A program made the position numbers and the translations under genes. This document shows, in pieces, positions 1-8,542 of a DNA stretch of 64,000 bases. The notes beneath the pieces are model-generated. The model saw only the letters and a program-made list of their open reading frames with translations, made no database searches and was not told where the DNA came from. Location: positions 2,356,118 through 2,420,117 of the forward strand of contig NC_016627.1 in NCBI RefSeq assembly GCF_000237085.1. Reading direction: 5' to 3'. Each line of letters begins with the position of its first letter. Positions within the stretch are counted from its first letter, which is position 1. Source of the stretch: Acetivibrio clariflavus DSM 19732 (lineage in GTDB: Bacteria > Bacillota > Clostridia > Acetivibrionales > Acetivibrionaceae).

Positions 1-2
1 AA

Positions 3-122
3 GGTACTTTCGGAAAAGAACTTTATATAAATGACTATGAAGTTCAAACTACTCTGTTGAATGGCGAAGCTAAAAATATATTTTGCTCAATAATAAATAA
101 AGTAATAAGAGATTTTCAGTAA
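3..122 (+). CDS. C-terminal end of an unidentified plus-strand gene (partial)
   Basis: The third forward frame is open from the window edge to a TAA at 120-122 and encodes about 39 residues ending in IINKVIRDFQ. The other two forward frames stop within the first 35 bases. The start lies outside the window. The product is not recognisable from this fragment. It would converge on tlyA, with the tlyA terminator hairpin between them. A chance open frame of this length is possible. Confidence 0.4.
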   Translation, partial: GTFGKELYINDYEVQTTLLNGEAKNIFCSIINKVIRDFQ

Positions 123-245
123 AACTTGCATAACGCATATCTTATAAAATCACAACAATAAGCACATAAAACTAAATAGCCAGTCAAGAGCAAATAAACA
201 ACCTTCTTCAAGGGCACTCTTGAAATGCCATTTTTCTTTCCACTA

Positions 246-287
246 TATTAAAAGGGCTTGTAAGCCAGAATTTGCCTTACAAGCCCC
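246..287 (-). terminator. Intrinsic terminator of the OLE/dxs/tlyA operon
   Basis: A perfect 11-bp inverted repeat (254-264 with 276-286, GGGCTTGTAAG arm) is followed on the minus strand by TTTT. It lies about 65 nt beyond the tlyA stop codon. The usual downstream neighbours of tlyA in this operon (nadK, argR, recN) are therefore not co-transcribed here, at least in the sequence visible. Confidence 0.75.
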
Positions 288-352
288 ATTGAAAATTATC
301 ATAGAAAGTCAATTTACAGAAAAAGTTTCACACATCCTTTATAAACTCATAA

Positions 353-1162
353 TTAATAAGCACTCTCATGGGACTTTTCAACTATTTTCGGCACTTCATT
401 AAACAATGCTTCCAAGTCGCTGCTTCCATCCTTTTTACTTAAGTAAATCAAATATTCAATATTTCCTTCCGGTCCCCTTATGGGCGAAAAATCCAAACCT
501 TTTACTTTAAGGCCTGTTCCTATTGCAAAAGCAACAATATCCTTGATTACATCCTCGTGAACTTTTGGGTCTTTTACAACTCCTTTTTTCCCTACTTTAT
601 CTCTGCCGGCTTCAAATTGCGGTTTAATCAAACAAACCAGTTCGCCTTCATCGGTAAGCAGTTTAACTGCAACAGGAATAACCTTCTTCAGTGAAATAAA
701 AGATACATCTATCGAAGCAAAATCCACCAAAGTTCCCAGCTGTTCCGGTTCCACATACCTGATATTGGTACGTTCCATACATACAACCCGCTCGTCATTT
801 CTTAATTCCCATGCCAGCTGCCCATAGCCGACATCCACCGCAAATACCTTAGCGGCACCGTTTTTCAGCATGCAGTCAGTAAATCCTCCGGTAGAGGCTC
901 CGATATCTATTGCCGTCTTGGATTTCAAATCTATATTAAACACTTTAACTGCCTTTTCAAGCTTCAAGCCTCCCCTGCTGACATAAGGGTGCACATTCTC
1001 TTTTATAACAATTTCAGAATCTACATCCACCTTTAAACCGGGTTTGTCCTCTTTTTTTCCTGCTACAAATACAACTCCTGCCATTATGGAACTTCTCGCC
1101 TTTTCACGGCTTTCAAAAAATCCCCGTTTAACAAGCAGGACATCCAGTCTTTCCTTTTCCAA
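353..1162 (-). CDS. tlyA: TlyA family 16S/23S rRNA 2'-O-methyltransferase
   Basis: This 269-residue protein has an N-terminal S4 RNA-binding domain (about residues 5-65) and a FtsJ/Rossmann methyltransferase domain. The SAM-binding loop is DIGASTGGFTDC near residue 88, and IDVSFISL is the catalytic-strand motif. Family members 2'-O-methylate cytidines in rRNA and can act as hemolysin-like proteins. The length is normal. Translation probably starts at a TTG, because a GGAGG lies 8 nt upstream. It is the last gene of the operon, 42 nt after dxs, the usual position of tlyA in OLE-type clusters. Confidence 0.93.
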   Translation of the reverse strand: MEKERLDVLLVKRGFFESREKARSSIMAGVVFVAGKKEDKPGLKVDVDSEIVIKENVHPYVSRGGLKLEKAVKVFNIDLKSKTAIDIGASTGGFTDCMLKNGAAKVFAVDVGYGQLAWELRNDERVVCMERTNIRYVEPEQLGTLVDFASIDVSFISLKKVIPVAVKLLTDEGELVCLIKPQFEAGRDKVGKKGVVKDPKVHEDVIKDIVAFAIGTGLKVKGLDFSPIRGPEGNIEYLIYLSKKDGSSDLEALFNEVPKIVEKSHESAY

Positions 1163-1204
1163 AATATAAACCTCCGTATTCTGCCATGTTTGTTCTATTT
1201 AAAC

Positions 1205-3088
1205 TTAATCTATATTTATTCTTGCCTTATTTAATAATTTAACAGCATCGTTCACAATAGCTTGCTCATCAAGCCTGTATATGCTCTGAATCTCGTTTTT
1301 CGAGCCATGGGGAATAAATTGATCCGGGTATCCAAACATTTTCGTTTTTATATTTATTCCCTTCTGGTTTATTGTTTCAAGCAGCTTGCTTCCAAAGCCT
1401 CCTGCTATGGCATTATCCTCAATAGTTATTAAATGCCTTGTTTTTAACACCGAATTTATAAGAAGTTTTTCGTCAATAGGTTTTATAAATCTAAAATAGA
1501 TGACATCACAGGATATGTCCATTTTTTCCAACATATCTGCCACTTTCAGCGCAGTCTCCACTTTATTTCCGACAGCGGCAATAGTTATATTGCTTCCTTC
1601 CCGCACAAGCAAAGCCTTGCCAAATTTAATGGGCTCTGTTTCCAAAAGTTTCTCAGCACCTTTACCCCTTGGAAATCTTATAGCGATAGGACCATTATGA
1701 TCTTTTACAGCATAATTTAACATCAGGGCAAATTCTGCATAATCACAGGGTGCCAAAATTGTCATATTGGGTATATGACCTAAAAAGGAAATATCATAAA
1801 TACCTTGATGTGTCTCACCGTCTTCACCTACAATCCCGGCCCTGTCAATGGCAAACACCACATGGAGATTTTGGATTGCCACATCATGTAAAATCTGGTC
1901 ATACGCTCTCTGCAAAAAGGAAGAGTAGATGGCAACAACAGGTTTAATTCCGCCCCTGGCAAGTCCGGCAGCAAAAGTTACCGCATGCTGCTCTGCAATG
2001 CCCACATCAAAAAATCTTTCAGGAAACTTCTGAGAAAACGGAACCAATCCTGTTCCATGGGGCATTGCTGCGGTAATTGCAACCACTTTTTCATCTTCCT
2101 GGGCAATATTGACAATCTCGCGTCCGAAAATCTCCGAATATCCCGGACCGCCACTGGCTTTAACCTCTCCGGTTTCGATTTCAAAGGGTGCTATCCCGTG
2201 AAATACATCAGGATTTTCTTCCGCATATGTATATCCTTTACCCTTTTGAGTACATACATGTATAAGTACCGGTCCCTTTATAGTCTTTGAAATTGTCAAA
2301 AGCCTTTCTATTTCCGTTATATTATGTCCGTCAACAGGCCCTAAATATTTAAATCCCAGCTCTTCGAATATTATTCCGGGCACTATCATATATTTTATAG
2401 ACCCCTTAACTCTGCCCAATACTTTTGCAGCACTCTTACCTATGGCAGGAATCCTGTTGAGCATGATATCTATATCTTCCTTAACTTTGAAATAGAAAGG
2501 TTCTGTTCTTATTTTACTTAAATATTTCGATAATCCTCCCACATTTTTTGAAATGGACATCTCATTATCGTTTAATACTACAATAAAATTATTGGGATAT
2601 CGTCCCGCATTGTTCAATGCCTCAAAAGCCATTCCTCCTGTCATTGCTCCATCGCCAATGACAGCAACCACCGAGTATGTTTCATTATTCAAATCCCTTG
2701 CTTTTGCTATTCCAAGAGCAGCAGAAATCGAAGTACTGCTGTGCCCGGCATTAAAGGCATCATGTTCACTTTCATTAATCTTTGGGAAACCGGACAAACC
2801 GCCTAGTTTCCTTAATGTGTCAAACTGGCCCTTTCTTCCGGTAATAATCTTGTGAACATAAGACTGATGCCCGACATCCCAAACAATTTTGTCCTGAGGC
2901 GAATTAAATACACGATGAAGAGCCAGTGTAAGCTCTACTACCCCTAAGTTTGAAGAAAGATGCCCCCCCGTCTTTGACACCTTGTCAATCAAAAACATTC
3001 TTATTTCATCTGCCAATTTATTCAATTCATCCAGACTTAACTTTTTTATATCCTCTGGTGAATTTATTCTATCTAAAATACTACCCAA
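1205..3088 (-). CDS. dxs: 1-deoxy-D-xylulose-5-phosphate synthase
   Basis: This 627-residue protein condenses pyruvate and glyceraldehyde 3-phosphate to DXP, the first step of the MEP isoprenoid pathway, and is thiamine diphosphate dependent. The TPP/Mg motif GDGAMTGGMAFEALNN is near residues 145-160 and the transketolase-type motif DRAGIVGEDGETHQG near residue 420. The length is typical. The start appears to be TTG with only a weak ribosome-binding site, so the exact N-terminus is uncertain. It follows oapA by 12 nt and shares an operon with ispA, so two isoprenoid steps flank the OLE RNA. Confidence 0.97.
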   Translation of the reverse strand: MGSILDRINSPEDIKKLSLDELNKLADEIRMFLIDKVSKTGGHLSSNLGVVELTLALHRVFNSPQDKIVWDVGHQSYVHKIITGRKGQFDTLRKLGGLSGFPKINESEHDAFNAGHSSTSISAALGIAKARDLNNETYSVVAVIGDGAMTGGMAFEALNNAGRYPNNFIVVLNDNEMSISKNVGGLSKYLSKIRTEPFYFKVKEDIDIMLNRIPAIGKSAAKVLGRVKGSIKYMIVPGIIFEELGFKYLGPVDGHNITEIERLLTISKTIKGPVLIHVCTQKGKGYTYAEENPDVFHGIAPFEIETGEVKASGGPGYSEIFGREIVNIAQEDEKVVAITAAMPHGTGLVPFSQKFPERFFDVGIAEQHAVTFAAGLARGGIKPVVAIYSSFLQRAYDQILHDVAIQNLHVVFAIDRAGIVGEDGETHQGIYDISFLGHIPNMTILAPCDYAEFALMLNYAVKDHNGPIAIRFPRGKGAEKLLETEPIKFGKALLVREGSNITIAAVGNKVETALKVADMLEKMDISCDVIYFRFIKPIDEKLLINSVLKTRHLITIEDNAIAGGFGSKLLETINQKGINIKTKMFGYPDQFIPHGSKNEIQSIYRLDEQAIVNDAVKLLNKARINID

Positions 3089-3100
3089 ACAGGTTTCAAC

Positions 3101-3739
3101 TCACTTTCTTTTATTTTTTGTCTTTGTCCCAAATTTAATAAAATTTAATCTCCCCGTCAGAAACTTTAAAATTACAGCCACTTTATAGACAATATAATTG
3201 CTTTTCTCCATTGCTATTGTCTTTCCAATGGCTTTACCTCCAATAGTCATGGCTGCAACAGTACCGGTAATTCCGATGCTTGCAAGGGTTTGCGCTGTCC
3301 CACTGGCAGTAGATGCAATTTTTATCACTATAAAGCCGCTGGCAGCCCCACTAATGACTCCGCATATATCACCCACAACATCATTGCAAATACTGGACAC
3401 CTTATTGGCATTTCTCATAAGCTTTATGGCCTGTTTGGCTCCATACAGCTTTCTTGATGCCATGGCATGGAAAGGTGCCTCTTCAGCAGCAGTCACCGCT
3501 ATACCTATTATATCAAAAATTATACCAATTAAAATAATAAACAGTACTATAAGGAAGGATATGTATATATTTTTATCTTCCAAAAGGGTTGATGATATTA
3601 ATGATAAACTTGAAGAAACAACAAATGTAAACAAGGTCACAAAAATAACCCATTTCAAATTATCTTTTCTCGAACCTACTGAATTGGTTTTAAACTTCAC
3701 TTTTCTGCCATGTTCCGGATGTTTATAATTGCCATCCAC
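3101..3739 (-). CDS. oapA: OLE-associated protein OapA
   Basis: This 212-residue protein has about four hydrophobic segments, two near the N-terminus and two in an A/G/I-rich second half, and a Lys/Arg-rich C-terminal tail. OapA (DUF21-like membrane protein) binds OLE RNA and brings it to the membrane; in Bacillus halodurans (Halalkalibacterium) the complex is linked to ethanol, cold, Mg2+ and energy-stress responses. The assignment rests mainly on its position directly between an OLE RNA and dxs, plus the membrane topology. The start is taken as GTG at 3739 because GGAGG at 3747-3751 sits 7 nt upstream; an upstream ATG at 3799 has no such site. Confidence 0.85.
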   Translation of the reverse strand: MDGNYKHPEHGRKVKFKTNSVGSRKDNLKWVIFVTLFTFVVSSSLSLISSTLLEDKNIYISFLIVLFIILIGIIFDIIGIAVTAAEEAPFHAMASRKLYGAKQAIKLMRNANKVSSICNDVVGDICGVISGAASGFIVIKIASTASGTAQTLASIGITGTVAAMTIGGKAIGKTIAMEKSNYIVYKVAVILKFLTGRLNFIKFGTKTKNKRK

Positions 3740-3834
3740 AAAAAAACCTCCAAAAATCCAATAATGAATAATATAATTAATATTTGCAGATAATCTCAAT
3801 TATAATAAAATACAGGATGGAAATACACTGAGTA

Positions 3835-4464
3835 AATTTTGCGGCTTAGGTCAGGCTTGATTTCCACGGAAGGTACTGAAATGTCGCCAAATCAGCAGTT
3901 TCCTTTTAAACCTTCCGCCACAATGTTGCCAATTGTGGGGCCTGATTACCACTTAGTCCACACTGCAATCCCCAGTGTATCTCTTGTTAGAACAGTCTAG
4001 GGGTTTTCCCCGACAGTCTGACCGATTCCTAGCCTCTTTTGCAAAGGTGGTTTCAAACTGCTTTAGCGCACATGTATCGGCCAATACATGTACACCTGAC
4101 CATTATCCACCAACTTCACTCAAGGCAGGCTACTCTGTTCACAGCACCTTAACGGTACCGCATAACAGGTTTACTCCCTACTCGTAGTTGAATCAATATT
4201 TGTTTTGGATATAATGCCAAAACTATTTTTCTCCCACAAGGTAGGGTCTCCACGGTAGAGGGGTCAACGCCCGCATGCCATTGCGGATCGCCCCTAAACC
4301 TTAACTCCCAGCATCAGCCCATTACTGGGCGTAACAAGCCAACACAAGGAACTTCATCGATATGCCCTTCAACGGATTTTTAGGCCCGTTTTCAGAACCG
4401 GCAGTACTGACTAGAATACTGCTCCATCCTGTCTTATTGGCAATAAGCCGTATAAGTATAACAG
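3835..4464 (-). ncRNA. ole: OLE RNA (ornate large extremophilic RNA)
   Basis: About 630 nt without a credible reading frame is visibly richer in G+C and more structured than its surroundings. Clear hairpins include ACATGTAT/ATACATGT near 4069-4092, a CTAGGGG/CCCC arm near 4008-4022 and CCACAA/TTGTGG near 3918-3939. It lies immediately upstream of an OapA-like membrane protein gene, in a minus-strand order nusB-xseA-xseB-ispA-RNA-oapA-dxs-tlyA. That is the diagnostic neighbourhood of OLE RNA in Firmicutes, and length and position agree with the family (~600 nt). The ends are approximate: the 5' end comes from the promoter at 4471-4499 and the 3' end from where structure fades. OLE RNAs form a membrane-associated ribonucleoprotein with OapA. 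Confidence 0.9.
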
Positions 4465-4470
4465 GAAAGT

Positions 4471-4499
4471 ATTATAACATATAAACAGTTATGTATAAA
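4471..4499 (-). promoter_or_regulatory. Candidate promoter for OLE RNA
   Basis: On the minus strand TTTATA (4494-4499) and a perfect TATAAT (4471-4476) are separated by 17 nt, placing transcription start near 4464 at the edge of the structured region. The -35 box is weak. Transcription from the upstream operon followed by processing is an alternative. Confidence 0.45.
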
Positions 4500-4718
4500 G
4501 AATCACTACAATCTGTAAAGCTTCTTTAAACCTTAAAATAAGCGTTTATTCCGTGGCAGTGAATTTATAGTCATCAATACTTGCCTTTATTCTCTTTTTA
4601 TCCTTTAGTTTTATTTCATGCACCATTCCTACAAGCATTACAATAATCTGTTATTATCAGTCTCAGCGACAAGCTTTAAATGTGTCACATTTGATCGAAA
4701 TAAGGTCGCCTTAAAATA

Positions 4719-5159
4719 TTATCCCATCCAAATACCGATAAGAATTCCCAACAATGCCCCCATAAATACTTCAAAGGGGGAATGTCCCAATAATTCCTTC
4801 AATTTCTCATCAAACTGAACCTTGTCATTATGTGAATGTATAAGTTGATTCAATACCTTTGCCTGCTTTCCGGCTGCCCTTCTGACACCTGCCGCATCAT
4901 ACATAACAATCAAAGACACTGCCAGTGAAATGCCAAACTCCACAGAATCAATTCCTTTAATTTTAGCGACAACAGTGGTAAGAGATACAATAAATGCCGA
5001 ATGGGAACTTGGCATCCCGCCGGAACCTATAAATCTTGTAAAATCTATTTTTTTGCTTGATACAAGAACATTTATTACTTTTAAGAGTTGTGCCAAAAAC
5101 CAGGCAAACATCGGTACTGTTATTGTTCTGTTGTTTATTATAGCGTTTATAAATTGCAC
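4719..5159 (-). CDS. Divergent PAP2 family membrane protein (YuiD-like)
   Basis: This 146-residue integral membrane protein has the motif GSGGMPSSHSAF near residue 46 and DAAGVRRAAGKQAKVLNQL near residue 90. These are the hallmarks of the divergent PAP2 (DUF212) family, distantly related to phosphatidic acid phosphatases. The C-terminus ends in a membrane segment (FMGALLGILIGIWMG). The substrate is unknown; given ispA 29 nt upstream, a role on isoprenoid pyrophosphates or lipid phosphates is a guess. Between its stop and the OLE RNA promoter are about 220 nt with no convincing gene. Confidence 0.8.
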   Translation of the reverse strand: MQFINAIINNRTITVPMFAWFLAQLLKVINVLVSSKKIDFTRFIGSGGMPSSHSAFIVSLTTVVAKIKGIDSVEFGISLAVSLIVMYDAAGVRRAAGKQAKVLNQLIHSHNDKVQFDEKLKELLGHSPFEVFMGALLGILIGIWMG

Positions 5160-5188
5160 CTTTAAAAAAATCCTCCTGCCGATAAATT

Positions 5189-6079
5189 TTACATTTCTCT
5201 TATAACAAGATACTCTGCAAGCTCTTTTAAAAATGCAGCCTTTCCGCCAAAACTATCCAAGCTTTTTATTGCACTCTCTGTAATTTCCGTAAGCATTTGT
5301 TTTGATTTTTCAAGTCCGTAAATACTTACATAAGTAGTCTTTTTATTTGAAGCATCGCTTCCCACATTTTTTCCCAGCTTATCAATATTTCCTTCCACAT
5401 CAAGGATATCATCCTTTATCTGAAAGGCCAGCCCTATGCCTTCGGCATAGTTCTCTAAATTTTGGATATCTTCATTGGAAGCATTGCATATAATTGCTGC
5501 CGATATGACAGATGCTTTTATCAAAGCACCGGTCTTAAGCCTATGCATATATTCAAGGGTCTCAACCGACACCTCATTATTTTCCGATTCAATATCCACT
5601 ACCTGTCCTCCAATCATTCCCCGCACACCGGAGGACTTGGCAATATACCCCATTGCTTTAACTTTATTTTCTATATTATTACAATTGCTTGATGTATTTT
5701 CAAGCATCAACTCAAAAGCCATATTCAAGAGTCCATCTCCTGCCAAAATAGCCAGAGCCTCACCAAATACTTTATGGTTTGTCAGTTTCCCTCTTCTATA
5801 ATCATCGTTATCCATAGAAGGCAAATCATCATGTATCAGCGAGTAAGTATGAATCATTTCAACAGCACAAGCATAAGGTAAAACTTCCTTCAAATCGCCC
5901 CCCAGCATATCACACACTGCAAGGGAAAGAACGGGTCTTAACCTTTTTCCGCCTGCCAAAAGGCTGTAACGCATAGCGTTATATATGGATTTTTCCATCA
6001 AATCTTTTTCTTTTATACATTCTTCCAAAAAGTTATTTACAATATCCTGATATATTTCTAGTTTTTCCATAAACTCCAT
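5189..6079 (-). CDS. ispA: Farnesyl/geranyl diphosphate synthase (polyprenyl synthetase)
   Basis: This roughly 296-residue trans-isoprenyl diphosphate synthase joins DMAPP/IPP units. The first Asp-rich motif HDDLPSMDND (near residue 86) and the second, KDDILD (near residue 226), are intact, as are GGKRLRP and the TG-type lysine motif before the second region. An ATG at 6079 is preferred because AGGGGG lies about 9 nt upstream; a TTG two codons earlier and an ATG three codons later are alternatives. It sits 28 nt after xseB and is the isoprenoid partner of dxs in this operon. Confidence 0.94.
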   Translation of the reverse strand: MEFMEKLEIYQDIVNNFLEECIKEKDLMEKSIYNAMRYSLLAGGKRLRPVLSLAVCDMLGGDLKEVLPYACAVEMIHTYSLIHDDLPSMDNDDYRRGKLTNHKVFGEALAILAGDGLLNMAFELMLENTSSNCNNIENKVKAMGYIAKSSGVRGMIGGQVVDIESENNEVSVETLEYMHRLKTGALIKASVISAAIICNASNEDIQNLENYAEGIGLAFQIKDDILDVEGNIDKLGKNVGSDASNKKTTYVSIYGLEKSKQMLTEITESAIKSLDSFGGKAAFLKELAEYLVIREM

Positions 6080-6107
6080 CGGCAAAATCCCCCTAATATT
6101 TTATGCA

Positions 6108-6338
6108 CTAATCTTTAATAAAATCTTCTTCTATAATATCACCATTTTCATTTTCTACCAATATAGTTATCTTTTTCTCTATTTCATCTAACATTTTACT
6201 TAATTCTTTTGAAAGAGCTACACCTTTTTGGAAGATCTTAATAGACTCATCTAAGGGCATATCTCCCTGCTCAAGCTTTTCAACTATTTCTTCAAGTTCA
6301 TTAAGCGACTTTTCAAAACTCTTTTTTTCCCTAGCCAT
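6108..6338 (-). CDS. xseB: Exodeoxyribonuclease VII small subunit
   Basis: A 76-residue protein with the family signature (SFEKSLNELEEIVEKLEQGDMPLDESIKIFQKG): two helices that form a coiled coil and pack several copies on the large subunit. It starts 2 nt after the xseA stop, consistent with translational coupling and stoichiometric production. Exonuclease VII degrades single-stranded DNA from both ends. Confidence 0.95.
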   Translation of the reverse strand: MAREKKSFEKSLNELEEIVEKLEQGDMPLDESIKIFQKGVALSKELSKMLDEIEKKITILVENENGDIIEEDFIKD

Positions 6339-6340
6339 AT

Positions 6341-7573
6341 CTAATTCCTACCCTTCACTTTATTTACTGTACATTCTAAGTTCCCATCCGCAAGGTTTAC
6401 TTTAATTTGTTCTCCTTCTGCCACATCGGTTACAGATTTGATTATACGTTGGTCATCGGCCGATTTAACAATACTGTAACCCCTTGCCAATATTGTCAAC
6501 GGACTTAGGGCATCAAGCTTTCCGATGAGAAACTGAAGCTTCAATCTTGCCCTCTCCTGCTTCACCAGAAAAGCTTTTTTCAAATCTTTATACAGCACAT
6601 CCAACTTCATTCTTTCCTGATAAATTCTGTCATAAGGCTGCCTGAAAACAGCAGAATTTTTTAATTCATCAAGCTTTTGCCGTTTAATTTTAATATTTCG
6701 CAGAATAGCATTCCTTAATCTGATATCAAGCTCAATCACTCTGTTAATAAGCTGCTGTTTTTCAGGCATGACAATCTCTGCTGCAGCTGACGGTGTCGGT
6801 GCCCGTAAATCTGCTACAAAGTCACATATCGTATAGTCTGTTTCATGTCCTACAGCAGATATTATAGGAATCTTTGAGTTAAATATGCTTCTTGCAACAA
6901 TCTCTTCATTAAAGGGCCAAAGTTCTTCTAAAGAACCTCCACCTCTTGCAATTATTATAACATCGACACAGTTCAGACGATTAAGGGTATAAATTGCCCT
7001 GCTTATTTCCTCGGCTGCCCCCTGCCCCTGAACTCTGACGGGAAAAATCTTAATGCAGGCGTTATAAAATCTTCTGTCAAGAATGTTTATAATATCCCTG
7101 ATAACCGATCCCGTTGATGATGTTACCACCCCGATTGAACCGGGCATGAAAGGTATCGGCTTTTTATAACGGCTGTCAAAAAGACCTTCCTCTGCAAGTT
7201 TCTTCTTTAGCTGCTCAAAGGCAATATGAAGATTCCCTACTCCGTCATTTATCATTTCCTCGGCATAAAGCTGATACTGCCCGTCTCTTTCGTACAAAGA
7301 GACATAACCTCTTACTATGACCTTCATTCCGTTTTCCGGCATGAATTTCAAGTGGGAATTGTGTGTTCTGAACATAACACATCTTATAACACTGTTTTCA
7401 TCTTTAAGTGTGAAATACATATGCCCAGAGGAATGATGCTTGAAGTTGGAAATTTCACCCCTTATCCAGAGGTTTGACAATATCATATCCCGAGAAATAA
7501 TTTCCTTTATATATCTGTTAACTGAAGTTACTGTCAAAACATTGTCGAAAATACCGGTTAAAGTTTCTTTCAT
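6341..7573 (-). CDS. xseA: Exodeoxyribonuclease VII large subunit
   Basis: About 410 residues: an N-terminal OB-fold (SVNRYIKEIISRD..NLWIRGEISNFK), a catalytic core with the conserved GVVTSSTGSVIRDI, IIARGGGSLEELWPFN and SAVGHETDYTICDFVADLRAPTPSAAAE, then a long helical region and C-terminal tail that binds XseB. The chosen ATG at 7573 has AGGAG 5 nt upstream. A GTG 17 codons earlier would place the start inside a stable hairpin (7625-7653) and is less likely. folD, which often sits between nusB and xseA, is missing here. Confidence 0.95.
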   Translation of the reverse strand: MKETLTGIFDNVLTVTSVNRYIKEIISRDMILSNLWIRGEISNFKHHSSGHMYFTLKDENSVIRCVMFRTHNSHLKFMPENGMKVIVRGYVSLYERDGQYQLYAEEMINDGVGNLHIAFEQLKKKLAEEGLFDSRYKKPIPFMPGSIGVVTSSTGSVIRDIINILDRRFYNACIKIFPVRVQGQGAAEEISRAIYTLNRLNCVDVIIIARGGGSLEELWPFNEEIVARSIFNSKIPIISAVGHETDYTICDFVADLRAPTPSAAAEIVMPEKQQLINRVIELDIRLRNAILRNIKIKRQKLDELKNSAVFRQPYDRIYQERMKLDVLYKDLKKAFLVKQERARLKLQFLIGKLDALSPLTILARGYSIVKSADDQRIIKSVTDVAEGEQIKVNLADGNLECTVNKVKGRN

Positions 7574-7624
7574 TTCCTCTCCTATAACATTTAAGTTATT
7601 ATTTTTACTACCAGTTTTTATCAC

Positions 7625-7653
7625 AACAACCCACCTTTTTAAGGTGGGTTGTT
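7625..7653 (-). promoter_or_regulatory. 13-bp hairpin between nusB and xseA
   Basis: A perfect inverted repeat (7625-7637 with 7641-7653, AACAACCCACCTT arm) has a 3-nt loop. No U-tract follows on the minus strand, so it looks more like an RNA-stabilising or processing stem than a full terminator. It lies 50 nt upstream of the preferred xseA start. Confidence 0.6.
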
Positions 7654-7660
7654 AGAAAAT

Positions 7661-8095
7661 TCAAGTACTTTCCGTTTTTTCAATCTTGCCAGGCAGTTCC
7701 TTGACTTGTGAAACTTTACCCAATATACCGTTAATAAAAGATCCGCTATCTTCACCGCTATAGTTCTTTGCCAACTCCACAGCCTCATTTATCGACACAT
7801 TAAAGGGAATATCATCTCTAAAAAACATCTCATATATACCAAGCCTTAAAATAGATAAGTCAACCTTTGAAATCCTTGAAAGTTTCCATCCCTTTGAATA
7901 TGTTTCAATAGTTTTGTCAATCTGTTCCAGATTATTATACACACCTTTTACAACATCAACAATATAATTCTCATCATTCTCTGCTAAATTAACCTGCTCA
8001 AGGGTCTGCCTTATTTGCTCATCTCTGGAGTCCTTTTGAATCTCCAGCTGGTATATGAGCTTCATCGCAATCTCCCTGGCTGCCCTTCTTCCCAT
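7661..8095 (-). CDS. nusB: Transcription antitermination factor NusB
   Basis: 144 residues, all-helical, with the family features RRAAREIAMKLIYQLEI at the N-terminus and IDLSILRLGIYEMFFRDDIPFNVSINEAVELAKNYSGEDSGSFINGILGK (split across residues 75-125). NusB binds boxA RNA with NusE/S10 and supports rRNA antitermination. It opens the nusB-xse-ispA-OLE-dxs-tlyA segment; about 205 nt of AT-rich DNA separate it from the DUF2273 gene. Confidence 0.96.
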   Translation of the reverse strand: MGRRAAREIAMKLIYQLEIQKDSRDEQIRQTLEQVNLAENDENYIVDVVKGVYNNLEQIDKTIETYSKGWKLSRISKVDLSILRLGIYEMFFRDDIPFNVSINEAVELAKNYSGEDSGSFINGILGKVSQVKELPGKIEKTEST

Positions 8096-8199
8096 TAACT
8101 TTGTACCTCCTCAACTAGTTTGAGCCTTTTTCAATCAATCCCGAAAGTCTTGTCTCAAATCAATTAAGTAAATATTTTAGTGTGAAAATTATTTCTTTT

Positions 8200-8237
8200 T
8201 TTATTTAAATATACTTATTTTATTTAAATATACTTAT
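8200..8237. repeat. Perfect 19-bp tandem duplication
   Basis: The 19-bp unit TTTATTTAAATATACTTAT occurs twice back to back (8200-8218 and 8219-8237) in the gap between the DUF2273 gene and nusB. No function can be assigned; it may be a recent slippage event in the nusB promoter region. Confidence 0.8.
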
Positions 8238-8300
8238 CATTTCTCAAAAGCAAAAATAAATACCTTTCTAAAAACACAATCAAATCTAAATTTTCAATCA

Positions 8301-8531
8301 TTATCTATATGTACCCGGAGGTAATATTCTGTCCAGCAAATTCCTCAAATAGTCTTTGTCATTTGATATCTTTTTTCCAATATAATAACCTATCAAAACG
8401 CATAATGCAATAAATACCGTCTGGAAAAAACCAATGAAAAGAGTAGATAACGCAAATATCAGCCCGAAAGCTGCACCGTTTATTTCTCCATAATGTCTTT
8501 TGTAGAAATTTATTAACATCTCCCAACTCAT
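8301..8531 (-). CDS. DUF2273 small membrane protein
   Basis: A 76-residue protein with two hydrophobic segments (INGAAFGLIFALSTLFIGFF and VFIALCVLIGYYIG) and a basic/acidic C-terminal tail. DUF2273 proteins accompany Asp23/Gls24 and AmaP in Firmicutes and probably help anchor Asp23 at the membrane. AGGAGAG precedes the ATG. It lies 11 nt after amaP, so the two are probably one transcript. Confidence 0.85.
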   Translation of the reverse strand: MSWEMLINFYKRHYGEINGAAFGLIFALSTLFIGFFQTVFIALCVLIGYYIGKKISNDKDYLRNLLDRILPPGTYR

Positions 8532-8542
8532 AGCATACTCTC

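Noticed and set aside
3198-3728. A 176-codon plus-strand frame antisense to oapA
   Set aside because: Mirror of a hydrophobic protein; hydrophobic genes often leave open antisense frames.
3975-4187. A 70-codon plus-strand frame within the OLE region
   Set aside because: It lies antisense to a structured RNA, has no ribosome-binding site and an unnatural composition.
4546-4638. A 30-codon minus-strand frame (MLVGMVHEIKL... to DYKFTATE) between the PAP2-like gene and OLE RNA
   Set aside because: No ribosome-binding site, preceded by several stops and without recognisable similarity; too short to call a gene. It might be a remnant.
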